Shown: positions 21,459 through 30,620 of the stretch, in pieces
Numbering within the stretch: the stretch's first letter is position 1
How the letters are laid out: each line of letters begins with the position of its first letter
Program-made: the position numbers and the translations under genes
Notes under the pieces: generated by a model
What the model saw: only the letters and a program-made list of their open reading frames with translations
What the model was told of the DNA's origin: nothing
Database searches by the model: none
Assembly: GCF_004769405.1 (NCBI RefSeq)
Contig: NZ_RQES01000019.1
Coordinates: 532,271 to 596,270 of the forward strand
Direction of reading: 5' to 3'
Source of the DNA: Leptospira selangorensis
GTDB taxonomy: Bacteria; Spirochaetota; Leptospiria; Leptospirales; Leptospiraceae
DNA: 64,000 nucleotides

Positions 21459-22010
21459 ATGTCGCGAAAAATAGCACTGGTTGCCATATCCATTCTTATC
21501 TTAAGCTTATTTGTTCTTTTGGTGATCCCATCCTCTTCCAAGGACACTGAGGCCGCTCATTCTCATTCGCCAAAAAGCGGTTTTTCAGAAAGATTCTCTT
21601 CTTTATCTAATTTTTTGGGCCTTAACTCCTCTTCTTCCAATGATGAAGAAGGACTTATACCGGCTTCTCTTTTGAGAAATGAAACCCCTGACAATTTATA
21701 CTGGGTAGCTGTAGCAACTCCAAGAGATGCAGCGGAAATGAAAGCCCAGAATGAGCTAAGAGAAGATTGGGCAGCTCTTTACGGAAAGATTTACTCCAAT
21801 AAAGCAACTCGCAAAGAGATAGATGAGTATTTCACAGCTCAAATCAAACTACATGAAGATCAATTAGAACTATTGAAGATCATGGAGGATCGATATCCGG
21901 AACGTTTAAACGACGATTCGAGAAGGATGATCCTGGCCGGTAAGGAACTATATGCTAAAAAGTTAAAAAACGTAAAAGACGAATATGAAAAACACATAAA
22001 CCAAAAATAG
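21459..22010 (+). CDS. membrane-anchored small protein, first copy of duplicated cassette
   Basis: I do not recognise this 183-residue protein. It has one N-terminal hydrophobic helix (about 5-24) that could be an uncleaved anchor or signal peptide, a Ser-rich low-complexity stretch (about 30-60), and a well-conserved C-terminal part (about 70-180) beginning ETPDNLYWVAVATP and continuing as charged helices likely to form a coiled coil or helical bundle. Its partner at 26759-27301 is closely similar over the C-terminal part and diverged in the Ser-rich part. Each copy stands directly before an M19-like hydrolase gene, here 14 bp upstream, so the two products probably act together in the envelope. 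Confidence 0.75.
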   Translation: MSRKIALVAISILILSLFVLLVIPSSSKDTEAAHSHSPKSGFSERFSSLSNFLGLNSSSSNDEEGLIPASLLRNETPDNLYWVAVATPRDAAEMKAQNELREDWAALYGKIYSNKATRKEIDEYFTAQIKLHEDQLELLKIMEDRYPERLNDDSRRMILAGKELYAKKLKNVKDEYEKHINQK

Positions 22011-22024
22011 ATTTGGAGAGAATT

Positions 22025-24244
22025 ATGAATTATCGGTCAGTACGAAGGTCTGTATTCAGCTTCGTAGTATGTACGATGTTTTTCGCAGGAAGTGCATCCG
22101 TATTTGCGGATCCTTATTGGGGAACATTCAAGAAGGATAGCTGTACGTCAATTTTCCCAGGAAAACGTCAGTATTCAGCAATCCTTTACGGGATCCCTTC
22201 GGGCCAGAGCTGGGAAACTACCTGCGCGAATATGGGAGCAACCATTAACGGCCAAGTATTTACTAAGCCTAGTCGTTGTAAGAACACCGGTTTGAATATG
22301 TGGGGAGAATTCGATGTACTCGATGACTCTTGCGAGGCAAACTGGTCTGCTACAGACGATGGCGGAGCTTATAACTGGACTCATAAGAATGATGGTTGCC
22401 AAACCTCTGGAACGTATGCGGGCAAAAGAAAATATTCTTCCCGTATTTGGAACGTAGTAGGGATCACTTGGGAAGCAGCTTGTGCTCAATTGCCTATTAC
22501 TATCGCGGGTAAAACTTATACAACCCCAACAAAATGTGTGAATACCAGCACCACAGGAATGTGGGGAGAATGGTATGTTGCAGATTCAAGTTGTGAGTCC
22601 GCTCCAAAAGCATATGCAAGAGGTGCTCAAGATTCTCTCAAAAGAACAGGAACTCTTTCCGGTTATGTGGATCTTCATACTCACCCAATGGCTCACCTAG
22701 GTTTCGGAGGAGTGATCTTCCACGGTGCTCCTTATGGAGAACCGGCAACTGCACTCGCAGATTGCCCTAGTATGTCTAACGAAGGCCACTCTGCAGGACA
22801 CTCCAGAGTAGAAGCAATCGTTCAAGACGATATTATTGGAGCTCTACTTTCTACAGCAAAACATGATAATAGAGGATACGCAAGTTTCCCTTATTGGCCT
22901 GCAAACAATAGCTACACTCACCAAACAATGTATTATGAGTGGATCAAACGTGCCTACGAAGGTGGTTTGAGAACTATGGTTGTCCTTGCTGTAAACGGTG
23001 ATTATATGTTCGGAGCAACTGATAACGGTCTTCCGGATATTATCAAAGGTATCGCAATCGCAACTGATCCGGTTTATGATCTAAACGACATGAACACTTT
23101 ACGTCGTCAGACCCAAGCTGTATATGATATGCAAACTTGGATCGATCAGAAGAGTGGTGGAGCGGGACTTGGATGGTTCCGTATCGTAAAATCTCCTTCA
23201 GAAGCACAAAGTGTAATCGCTGCCGGTAAACTCGCAGTGGTTTTAGGTGCAGAAGTAGATTACCTAGTAGATTGTACAACCACAACTTGTACTGACTCTA
23301 TGATCACTCAAGGTGTTCAAGCAATGTATGACGCAGGTTTACGTTATATCTTCCCAATTCACTTGAAAACCAACGGATTCGGTGGAGCAGGTCTCTATAA
23401 TATCCTTGGAAGTGGAACTAAGTATGATTGTAAACATTACGGACAAGACTGTAACGTTGCAGGTTTAACTTCTTACGGACCTAAGATCATGAAAGCCCTA
23501 ATGCAAAAAGGGATGATCATTGATGTGGGTCATATGTCCGCAAGATCCTTGGAAGGAGCTCTGACTTACGCAGAACAACAAGCTTATCCGGGTATTGTTA
23601 CCGGTCACACAGGTGTATACGATATGGCGAACAAAGGAAATCGTCATGAGGCGAACCCAACAGGTGCCGCCCTCAAACGTATCATTGCACTCGGTGGAAT
23701 GATCGGACTAATCCCAGGACAAGGAAATCTGGATGAAGTAGGAGAGTGGAGACAAAACTCTGATGGTTCTTATATCTCCCATGCTTGCGGAGGAACCACC
23801 CAGACATTTGCACAATCCTATCAGTATCTTAGAAATCTGATCGGAGACCAAGCTTATGACGGAAGAATTTCTGTCGGAACCGACTTTAACGGATTCGCTC
23901 ATATGCCTGGACCTCGTTATGGAACTCGTGCATGTCCAGGAGGAGTGTCTACAATCGCTCAACCTGATTCTGCTAAAGTAGGATATCCATTTGCTCCGGA
24001 TGCTTCCATTAGAAAAGCTGCAACTCTTTCAGCTCTTCCTTCTCTTGGAAAATATACATTCGGGAACAGGACTTTCGACTTTAATACGGAAGGAGCTTCC
24101 CATATTGGGCTTATGCCTGACTTCTTTGAAGATTTAAGACAGCAAGGACTCAAACGTTCCGATCTGGAACCGGTTTATCGTTCTGCTGACTTCTTCACTA
24201 CTATGTGGCAGAATGCGGTCACAAGAGGTGCAAGCATCCAATAA
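22025..24244 (+). CDS. secreted M19-like metallohydrolase with two N-terminal Cys repeats, copy 1
   Basis: I used ATG 22025, which has GGAGAG upstream, giving 739 residues. A signal peptide ends at about residue 28 (SVFA/DPYW). Two tandem repeats of about 80 residues follow (about 29-106 and 112-195). Each has four Cys and the shared words GKRxYS, WExxCA, MWGE and DxSCE. From about 210 a renal-dipeptidase-like (M19) amidohydrolase fold follows: HTHP near 218, Glu in LGAEVDY near 408, DVGHMS near 500, TGHTG near 526 and GTDFNG near 617. These correspond to the zinc ligands and acid of M19, so it may be catalytic; the substrate is unknown. It is nearly identical in plan to 27318-29537. Confidence 0.8.
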   Translation: MNYRSVRRSVFSFVVCTMFFAGSASVFADPYWGTFKKDSCTSIFPGKRQYSAILYGIPSGQSWETTCANMGATINGQVFTKPSRCKNTGLNMWGEFDVLDDSCEANWSATDDGGAYNWTHKNDGCQTSGTYAGKRKYSSRIWNVVGITWEAACAQLPITIAGKTYTTPTKCVNTSTTGMWGEWYVADSSCESAPKAYARGAQDSLKRTGTLSGYVDLHTHPMAHLGFGGVIFHGAPYGEPATALADCPSMSNEGHSAGHSRVEAIVQDDIIGALLSTAKHDNRGYASFPYWPANNSYTHQTMYYEWIKRAYEGGLRTMVVLAVNGDYMFGATDNGLPDIIKGIAIATDPVYDLNDMNTLRRQTQAVYDMQTWIDQKSGGAGLGWFRIVKSPSEAQSVIAAGKLAVVLGAEVDYLVDCTTTTCTDSMITQGVQAMYDAGLRYIFPIHLKTNGFGGAGLYNILGSGTKYDCKHYGQDCNVAGLTSYGPKIMKALMQKGMIIDVGHMSARSLEGALTYAEQQAYPGIVTGHTGVYDMANKGNRHEANPTGAALKRIIALGGMIGLIPGQGNLDEVGEWRQNSDGSYISHACGGTTQTFAQSYQYLRNLIGDQAYDGRISVGTDFNGFAHMPGPRYGTRACPGGVSTIAQPDSAKVGYPFAPDASIRKAATLSALPSLGKYTFGNRTFDFNTEGASHIGLMPDFFEDLRQQGLKRSDLEPVYRSADFFTTMWQNAVTRGASIQ

Positions 24245-24271
24245 AGAAATCTAACGAAATAGATTTTTCTT

Positions 24272-24301
24272 AAGCCCGCCAAACCCTGCGGGCTTTTTTT
24301 T
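24272..24301. terminator. terminator after first metallohydrolase gene
   Basis: AAGCCCGC pairs with GCGGGCTT across an 8-nt loop and runs into a T tract. The T tract overlaps the stop codon of the convergent regulator gene. Confidence 0.88.
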
Positions 24302-25007
24302 AACCTAACATATCTTTTAGAGTATTATAATTTGATCTAGATAAGGCAACTTCTGCGGAATCGCCCAGAAGGACTTTAAAATGATTTCCTTTGCCGTGTA
24401 GGATCTTTTTTACTTCGGAAAGATTAATTATAAAAGATCTATGAGAACGGAAAAAATCAGAATTCAATTCAGCTAGAACAGATTCCATTGTTTTACGTAT
24501 CAGTTCTTTGCGACCTGACTTAAGATGAATCTCAGTAAAATTGCCAGAGGCCTCTAAATATAGAATATCCTGAAAACGGATCACTTCTATCATTCCGTCT
24601 TTTTTTAAGGAAATACTATTCTTACGCATAGAATCCGCCTTAGAAGCGGAGGCAGACTTCATACGATCTATGGCTGCTATAAATCTTTCTCTAGTGAATG
24701 GTTTGGCCACAAAATCCAAAACACCAAAATCAAATGCGCTTACCGCATTTTGTTTATCAGAAGAGATCACGATCGTATAGAATGAATCTTTTTCAGGAAG
24801 TTTTAATATTTCATAACCTGATTGCCCCTTTAGATTAATATCCAAGAGAAGAAGGTCGATTGGATTTTCTTTAATACTATAGAGTGCAGGAGTCAATTCA
24901 TCGAATGTTTTGAGAGATACTAGGCTTTTTCCGAATGCTTCTCTACAATAATGCTGGATGGTTCTTGCCATCAGCTTATCATCCTCAACTAGAACAGCTC
25001 TCACCAT
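24300..25007 (-). CDS. LytTR-type response regulator
   Basis: The 235-residue protein has a receiver domain at 1-115 with acidic pocket E8-D9-D10, phospho-acceptor D56 (LLLLDINLKG) and K102-P103. A LytTR DNA-binding domain follows at about 135-235 (IRFQDILYLEASGNFTEIHL, then FFRSHRSFIINL). LytTR regulators usually bind pairs of direct repeats upstream of envelope or virulence genes. It lies 33 bp downstream of the histidine kinase gene on the same strand, and both sit between the two copies of the anchored-protein/hydrolase cassette. I infer that they control that cassette; no LytTR boxes are obvious to me. Confidence 0.9.
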   Translation of the reverse strand: MVRAVLVEDDKLMARTIQHYCREAFGKSLVSLKTFDELTPALYSIKENPIDLLLLDINLKGQSGYEILKLPEKDSFYTIVISSDKQNAVSAFDFGVLDFVAKPFTRERFIAAIDRMKSASASKADSMRKNSISLKKDGMIEVIRFQDILYLEASGNFTEIHLKSGRKELIRKTMESVLAELNSDFFRSHRSFIINLSEVKKILHGKGNHFKVLLGDSAEVALSRSNYNTLKDMLG

Positions 25008-25040
25008 GCTTAGCGAGTTCTATAAAAAATTCTTAAATGG

Positions 25041-26426
25041 TCAATCTGAAATTTTCATTCTAGAAAATAGAAGTGTGAATGTTGCTCCTTGTCCAGGTTT
25101 ACTTTCCAAACTGATCTTTGCATTCAATAGTTCTACCAATCTATGAACCGCATAAAGTCCCACACCGCTAGAAGGTTCATTGCCTGTAGGTTTTGCAGAG
25201 AGTCTAGTGAATCTGGAGAATAAAAGTTTTTTATCTTCATCGGTGAATCCTTTTCCTTCGTCCCTGATCTGGATCTGTATGAAGTCACCCTGATCTTTGA
25301 TCAATTTAGAATGAATGAATATAGAACCTCCCGGAGGAGAATATTTCACCGCATTTGAAACCAAATTATCTAGAATACTAGCTACTGCTTTTCTATCCGA
25401 TCGGATCTTTAGATCTTCTTTATCGAATTGGGTATGAAATTGAATACGTTTTAGAGAAGCCTGGTAGTCGAAGTTTTGGATCGTAGATTTAATATAAGAA
25501 TTAATATTAAAAATATCATAATCTATTTTAATATTCTCAAAGCCGGAAGCAGCAATTCCCACAAGATCGTCGATATGTCCTAAAATTTTTCTAGAAGAAC
25601 TTTCTATATCGGTAAGGATCTCTTTTTTTTCCTTATCCGAAAAAGATTTCAGATTTTTTCGTAGGATCGTGCTAATACTCATGATCCCAGACAGTGGACT
25701 TTTTAGATCATGAACCGCGATACTGATCATATCACTTTTATTTGTATCTTCTTCCCTTAATCTTTCGTTCAAACGAATGATCCTTTGGGTTTTGAGATAC
25801 GTATTCGCCAAAGTTAAGAAGGATACACGATCGAAAATTAAAATCAAAAATAAGGTCACGAGAGGGTTTTGCAAAAGTACAGGCTCTCTATTCCCGCTAT
25901 AATAGATAAAACCGTATAGGATTGCATAATTGATCGTGTAAATAAAATACTTGGTATGATCCGGAAATCTAAACATGATCGCAACACTGAACATCGCAGT
26001 GGAAAAAAGTGAGATCTCAGGAAGTCTAGGGAATACCACAACTGTGATACAAGTCCCGGTCAGGGAAAGAAGAAGCACCCCGATCCTACAAAACAATTTG
26101 ATCCGATCCAGATCCGCTCTATGCAAACGGCCGGAATTCAAAAGTACGTTCATTGTAAGAAAAACTGCATAGAAGACCAGATCGAATAGGACAAATGAAT
26201 TGTCCTTAGCATCCGAAAATGCATCGACTAGATCATAGAATGCAAAAGGTAAAATGATGACAGGAAGGATTAGATACACATACCTGAGTACGATCAGAAT
26301 TTCAAGATACGCGTTCCTTGTGAATACCGGAGCAAAGTTTACGGAAGAAAGTATCTTTGCCTTTCTATACTGCCTGAGTGCAAAACGATAATTGAGCCCA
26401 AAAAGAAATCGAAGTAACGCCTGCAT
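25041..26426 (-). CDS. membrane sensor histidine kinase
   Basis: The N-terminal part has six or so hydrophobic segments forming a membrane sensor without a recognisable ligand domain. A HisKA domain with the phospho-acceptor His in VHDLKSPLSG and a HATPase_c domain follow, with N box DNLVSNAVKYS, G1 DEGKGFT and G2 SSGVGLYAVHRL. All kinase motifs are intact. The start is uncertain: the frame is open to a TTG at 26582 and an ATG at 26564, but 26426 has GGAAAT upstream and drops an A/T-rich stretch of doubtful coding quality. It is co-transcribed with the LytTR regulator and divergent from the second cassette. Confidence 0.85.
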   Translation of the reverse strand: MQALLRFLFGLNYRFALRQYRKAKILSSVNFAPVFTRNAYLEILIVLRYVYLILPVIILPFAFYDLVDAFSDAKDNSFVLFDLVFYAVFLTMNVLLNSGRLHRADLDRIKLFCRIGVLLLSLTGTCITVVVFPRLPEISLFSTAMFSVAIMFRFPDHTKYFIYTINYAILYGFIYYSGNREPVLLQNPLVTLFLILIFDRVSFLTLANTYLKTQRIIRLNERLREEDTNKSDMISIAVHDLKSPLSGIMSISTILRKNLKSFSDKEKKEILTDIESSSRKILGHIDDLVGIAASGFENIKIDYDIFNINSYIKSTIQNFDYQASLKRIQFHTQFDKEDLKIRSDRKAVASILDNLVSNAVKYSPPGGSIFIHSKLIKDQGDFIQIQIRDEGKGFTDEDKKLLFSRFTRLSAKPTGNEPSSGVGLYAVHRLVELLNAKISLESKPGQGATFTLLFSRMKISD

Positions 26427-26758
26427 ATTTCCAAATTTATCCCTTTCCCTTTTAAAAAACTCCCTTTTTTGTCCAATCATTCGATTTAGGAAAACTAGTG
26501 AAAAAACTTTGTCAAAAAGATGAATTAGAAAAGCCATAAATTCCAGAAAAAAGAATGTACTCATCTCCAAGAATACAAGCAATTATCATAGTACGACCTG
26601 TTCTAGTTTATAATTTTATGACTTAAGTACCGATTTTTATTCTTCTTTTGCTTTGCAAAAATTACTAGAGCATGTTTCCGAATATTTATAATATTTTTCT
26701 AATAAATAGTTACAAAGAATTTGCATAAAGGATCGAAATGTAATATACTGTTCGCCCG
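26427..26758. other. divergent control region between kinase and second cassette
   Basis: This A/T-rich stretch contains the putative promoter of the second cassette and presumably that of the two-component system. If the kinase starts at 26564 or 26582, part of it is coding. Apart from the promoter listed separately I see no clear repeat or RNA element. Confidence 0.5.
26721..26749 (+). promoter_or_regulatory. putative leaderless promoter of second cassette
   Basis: TTGCAT at 26721 and TATACT at 26744 are separated by 17 bp. TATACT ends 9 bp before the ATG at 26759, and no Shine-Dalgarno sequence is present. It matches the layout upstream of the paralogue at 21459. Confidence 0.55.
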
Positions 26759-27301
26759 ATGCTATCTAAGAAAAACGCATTACTGGTTTCTTCTGCTTTT
26801 GCTCTAGTTGTTCTTATTTTTATTTTTACAAGAAGCCAGGATGGAGCCGCTCAATCCTCTTCCAAAAATATTTTTTCAGAAGGGCTCTCTATCTTTTCCG
26901 GATTTATCAGTTCGGGAACTTCTTCTACCCATAACGAAGATAACGCAGTTGTATCTGCTTCCTTATTAAAGAGTGAAACTCCTGATAATCTATACTGGGT
27001 AGCTGTTGCTACTCCCCAAGACGCAGGAGAGAAAAAAGCACAGGAAGAACTTTTAGAAAGTTGGGCCACATTGTACGGAAAAATTTATTCCGGAAAAGCA
27101 ACCCGCAAAGAAATCGATGAATATTATAAAGCACAGATAAAACTCCAGGAAGACCAACTGGAACTATTGCGCTTGATGGAAGAAAGATATCCAGAGCGCC
27201 TTGATGACGAAAAACGCAGAATGATCCTAGCCGGCAAAGAACTGTACGGCCAAAAGCTGAAAAACGTAACCGAAGAATACAAAAAACATATAAATCAGTA
27301 A
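26759..27301 (+). CDS. membrane-anchored small protein, second copy of duplicated cassette
   Basis: This 180-residue paralogue of 21459-22010 has an N-terminal hydrophobic helix (about 6-24), a Ser/Thr-rich variable region (about 30-60) and the conserved helical part that starts ETPDNLYWVAVATP. Conservation with the first copy is very high from about residue 65 to the end (for example KIYSGKATRKEIDEYY against KIYSNKATRKEIDEYF) and low before it. That suggests selection on the C-terminal domain while the anchor and linker drift. It lies 16 bp before the second hydrolase gene. Function is unknown. Confidence 0.75.
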   Translation: MLSKKNALLVSSAFALVVLIFIFTRSQDGAAQSSSKNIFSEGLSIFSGFISSGTSSTHNEDNAVVSASLLKSETPDNLYWVAVATPQDAGEKKAQEELLESWATLYGKIYSGKATRKEIDEYYKAQIKLQEDQLELLRLMEERYPERLDDEKRRMILAGKELYGQKLKNVTEEYKKHINQ

Positions 27302-27317
27302 GTAGGGAGAGAAACGT

Positions 27318-29537
27318 ATGAAAACTCGGCTTTTACGAGGTCGTGCGTTAGGTGTCGTATTCCTAGCTGTTTTTGCTACGAGCACGTCCGTTTTCGGCGA
27401 TCCATATTGGGGAACATTTAAGAAGGATGGTTGCACTGCAATTTTTCCTGGGAAACGTCAATATTCAGCAATCCTTTATGGGATTCCATCAGGACAGAGT
27501 TGGGAAACGACCTGTGCCAATATGGGAGCAACCATTAATGGCCAAGTATTTACTAAGCCAAGTCGTTGCAAAAACACCGGATTCAATATGTGGGGAGAAT
27601 TCGATCTAATCGAAGATTCTTGCGAAGCAAACTGGGCTGCAACAGATGATGGTGGCGGTTATAACTGGACTCATAAGAATGATGGTTGCCAATCCTCAGG
27701 TACTTACGCGGGCAAAAGAAAATATTCTTCCCGTATATGGAACGTAGTAGGAATAAGTTGGGAAGAAGCCTGTGCTAAATTGCCTCTTACCATCGCAGGT
27801 AAAACATATACAACTCCTCATCGTTGCGTGAACACTGGTGGAGCCACAGGAATGTGGGGAGAATGGTATGTTGCAGATTCAAGTTGTGAATCTGCTCCAC
27901 AAGCTTATAATCGAGGAGCTAACGATTCTCTCAAGAGAAGTGGGACTCTTTCAGGCTATGTGGATCTTCATACTCACCCAATGGCAAATTTAGGTTTTGG
28001 TGGAGTAATCTTTCATGGATCTCCATTTGGACCGGCGGCAACTGCACTCGCAGACTGTCCGAGTACTTCGGACGAAGGACATTCTGCAGGACACTCTAGG
28101 GTAGAAGCAATCGTTCAAGATGATATTATCGGAGCCTTATTAGGAACGGCTCGTCATGATAATAGAGGATATGCAGGCTTCCCTTATTGGCCTGCGAACA
28201 ATAGTTACACTCACCAAACAATGTATTATGAATGGATCAAACGCGCTTATGAAGGCGGGATGAGAGCCATGGTAGTACTCGCAGTAAATGGTGATTATAT
28301 GTTTGGAGCTACAGATAACGGACTTCCAGACATCATTAAAGGAATAGCGATCGCTACCGATCCGGTTTATGACTTAAATGATATGAACACTTTGCGTCGA
28401 CAAACCCAAGCAGTGTATGATATGCAAGCTTGGATCGATTCACAAAGTGGCGGTCCAGGACAAGGTTGGTTCCGTATCGTAAAAACTCCTGCGGAAGCAC
28501 AAAGTGTGATTTCCGGCGGTAAACTTGCAGTAGTCTTAGGTGCTGAAGTAGACTATCTAGTAGATTGTACAGGAAGTAACTGTAACGATTCTATGATCAC
28601 ACAAGGTGTACAAGAATTGTATGATCTGGGATTACGTTATGTGTTCCCGATCCACTTAAAAACCAACGGATTCGGTGGAGCAGGTCTATACAATATCCTT
28701 GGAAGTGGAACTAAGTATGATTGTAAACACTACGGACAGGATTGTAATACCGCAGGTTTAACCACTTATGGACAAAAAGTCCTGAGAGAATTGATGAAAA
28801 AAGGAATGATCATCGACGTGGGCCATATGTCTGCAAAATCTCTGGATGGAGCGATTACTTTCGCTGAACAACAATCATATCCTGGTATAGTAACCGGTCA
28901 CACTGGTGTGTATGATATGGCGAATAAAGGAAATCGTCACGAGGCAAACCCGACAGGCGCCGCACTCAAACGTATCAGCACCTTAGGTGGAATGATCGGA
29001 CTTATTACCGGACAAGGAAATCTGGAAGAAGTAGGTGAGTGGAGACAGAATAGTGATAGCTCTTATATCGCACATGCTTGCGGTGGAACTAGCCAAACAT
29101 TCGCTCAGTCTTACCAATATCTCAAAAATCTAATAGGTGATCCTGCTTATGACGGAAGGATCGCAATCGGAACAGATTTTAACGGATTTGCTCATATGCC
29201 TGGACCTCGTTATGGAACTCGTGCTTGTCCTGGAGGAACTTCAGTCATTGCACAGCCTGAGACTTCCAAAGTAGGATATCCATTCTCTCCTGACTCTTCC
29301 ATTAGATTAGCGGCAACTCTTGCGGCTTCTCCTTCTCTTGGAAAATATTCATTCGGGAATAGAACATTCGACTTCAATACGGAAGGTGCGTCCCATATAG
29401 GTCTTATGCCTGACTTCTTTGAAGACTTGAGACAGCAGGGACTGAAACGTTCCGATCTGGAACCGGTCTATAGATCCGCAGACTTCTTCACTACGATGTG
29501 GCAGAACGCGGTAAATAGGAGCGGAAGTATCCAGTAA
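27318..29537 (+). CDS. secreted M19-like metallohydrolase with two N-terminal Cys repeats, copy 2
   Basis: The 739-residue protein has the same architecture as 22025-24244: signal peptide to about residue 27, two four-Cys repeats, then the M19-like domain with HTHP, LGAEVDY, DVGHMS, TGHTG and GTDFNG all retained. GGGAGAG lies six bases before the ATG. Differences from copy 1 are mostly scattered substitutions, denser in the signal peptide and between the Cys repeats and the first metal motif. Because both copies keep every candidate metal ligand, neither looks like a decaying duplicate. M19 enzymes cleave dipeptides and some beta-lactams; the real substrate here is unknown. Confidence 0.8.
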   Translation: MKTRLLRGRALGVVFLAVFATSTSVFGDPYWGTFKKDGCTAIFPGKRQYSAILYGIPSGQSWETTCANMGATINGQVFTKPSRCKNTGFNMWGEFDLIEDSCEANWAATDDGGGYNWTHKNDGCQSSGTYAGKRKYSSRIWNVVGISWEEACAKLPLTIAGKTYTTPHRCVNTGGATGMWGEWYVADSSCESAPQAYNRGANDSLKRSGTLSGYVDLHTHPMANLGFGGVIFHGSPFGPAATALADCPSTSDEGHSAGHSRVEAIVQDDIIGALLGTARHDNRGYAGFPYWPANNSYTHQTMYYEWIKRAYEGGMRAMVVLAVNGDYMFGATDNGLPDIIKGIAIATDPVYDLNDMNTLRRQTQAVYDMQAWIDSQSGGPGQGWFRIVKTPAEAQSVISGGKLAVVLGAEVDYLVDCTGSNCNDSMITQGVQELYDLGLRYVFPIHLKTNGFGGAGLYNILGSGTKYDCKHYGQDCNTAGLTTYGQKVLRELMKKGMIIDVGHMSAKSLDGAITFAEQQSYPGIVTGHTGVYDMANKGNRHEANPTGAALKRISTLGGMIGLITGQGNLEEVGEWRQNSDSSYIAHACGGTSQTFAQSYQYLKNLIGDPAYDGRIAIGTDFNGFAHMPGPRYGTRACPGGTSVIAQPETSKVGYPFSPDSSIRLAATLAASPSLGKYSFGNRTFDFNTEGASHIGLMPDFFEDLRQQGLKRSDLEPVYRSADFFTTMWQNAVNRSGSIQ

Positions 29538-29544
29538 TTGAACC

Positions 29545-29571
29545 AAGGCCCGCTACAAAGCGGGCCTTTTT
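29545..29571 (+). terminator. terminator after second metallohydrolase gene
   Basis: AAGGCCCGC and GCGGGCCTT form a 9-bp stem around a 6-nt loop, followed by a short T tract. Confidence 0.88.
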
Positions 29572-29667
29572 GTATCTACAAATCTCAAAAGAAAAAGTTT
29601 GGTCTTTGGAACTTAAAATGAAGAATAGGTTCTAAGATAGAAAGAGCTTATTTCCTTGAGGCTTTTA

Positions 29668-30138
29668 TTGAACCTTAAAACTTTCACTCCTTCCTTATTT
29701 CTGTTATTGACACTTGCATGTTCCAATAACGGAGATACAACTTCTACGGACGATACTGCCGCTAGCCTATTATACTCGGCTTATGGAGCGAGTTTCACTC
29801 CTGTCCCGACTGGAGGATGCGCAGACTCTGCAGTTCCTACTATAGTTACAGGTGGAACCGCGACATTCTCCGGGGCAAGTTATTACTATTATTTCTATTC
29901 TTTTACCGGAAATGGCGCAACAAATACCTTTAACGTTAGTTTTACAAGTGGGGAAGCCGACTTGTGGATCGGGACAGAAAACTCTGTGTTGATCCCAACG
30001 GATTTTAGTCAGGTAGAAGTTAGAAGTGAGAATATAGGGACCGAATCCTATTCCGGAATAAGTACTACAAACGGTTCCACTCGTTGTTTGGTCATCCCCG
30101 TCACGGACGCAGGAACAATTACTTTGTCGGTCCAGTGA
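29668..30138 (+). CDS. small putative lipoprotein
   Basis: I chose the TTG at 29668 because TTGAGG lies six bases upstream; an in-frame TTG at 29656 is also possible. The protein has about 156 residues with a leader ending in LLLTLAC, a good spirochaetal lipobox, followed by a Ser/Thr/Asp-rich stretch and a beta-rich domain with many aromatic and Gly/Thr residues (YYYYFYSFTGNG). Two further Cys could form a disulfide. I do not recognise a family. It stands alone after the second cassette's terminator and shows no sign of an operon. Confidence 0.65.
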   Translation: MNLKTFTPSLFLLLTLACSNNGDTTSTDDTAASLLYSAYGASFTPVPTGGCADSAVPTIVTGGTATFSGASYYYYFYSFTGNGATNTFNVSFTSGEADLWIGTENSVLIPTDFSQVEVRSENIGTESYSGISTTNGSTRCLVIPVTDAGTITLSVQ

Positions 30139-30251
30139 TCTCGGTTAAACCATTCGATCTATTTAGGAAATTAAAAATTTCGTAAATTTTCTTCTTGCTT
30201 TCCTGAAATTAAAAATATACTTCCTCAGATTCTATTTTTGGAGCAAAACGA

Positions 30252-30620
30252 ATGGAAGAAAGTTCAGGTTCAGGAATCGGTTTAGTTATAACCGCGATCG
30301 TTTATATTGCGATCCTCGGAGTATTCCTATTTTCCTTCTGGAAAATTTTCGAAAAAGCAGGCAGACCCGGTTGGGCAGGGATCATTCCGATTTATAACCT
30401 TTATGTATTAATGGAAATCGTTGGAAGACCTGGTTGGTGGTTTATCCTATTTTTTGTCCCTTGCGTTGGTATCATTATCAGCATTCTTGTTGCTATCGAT
30501 TTGGCTAAATCATTCGGTAAAACTGCAGGTTATGCGGTACTTTTCATTTTCGGAATTGGATATCCAATATTAGCATTCTCTGATTCAAAATATGTGGGAC
30601 CAGCTGCGAAATCAGCTTAA
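30252..30620 (+). CDS. DUF5684 family membrane protein
   Basis: This 122-residue protein has three hydrophobic helices and the signature of DUF5684: FWKIFEKAGRPGWAGIIPIYN, then VGRPGWW and AIDLAKSFGK. The two R-P-G-W motifs lie just before membrane segments. The function of the family is unknown. GGAG lies upstream of the ATG. The 3' end overlaps the next gene by 29 nt, which suggests coupled translation. Confidence 0.85.
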   Translation: MEESSGSGIGLVITAIVYIAILGVFLFSFWKIFEKAGRPGWAGIIPIYNLYVLMEIVGRPGWWFILFFVPCVGIIISILVAIDLAKSFGKTAGYAVLFIFGIGYPILAFSDSKYVGPAAKSA

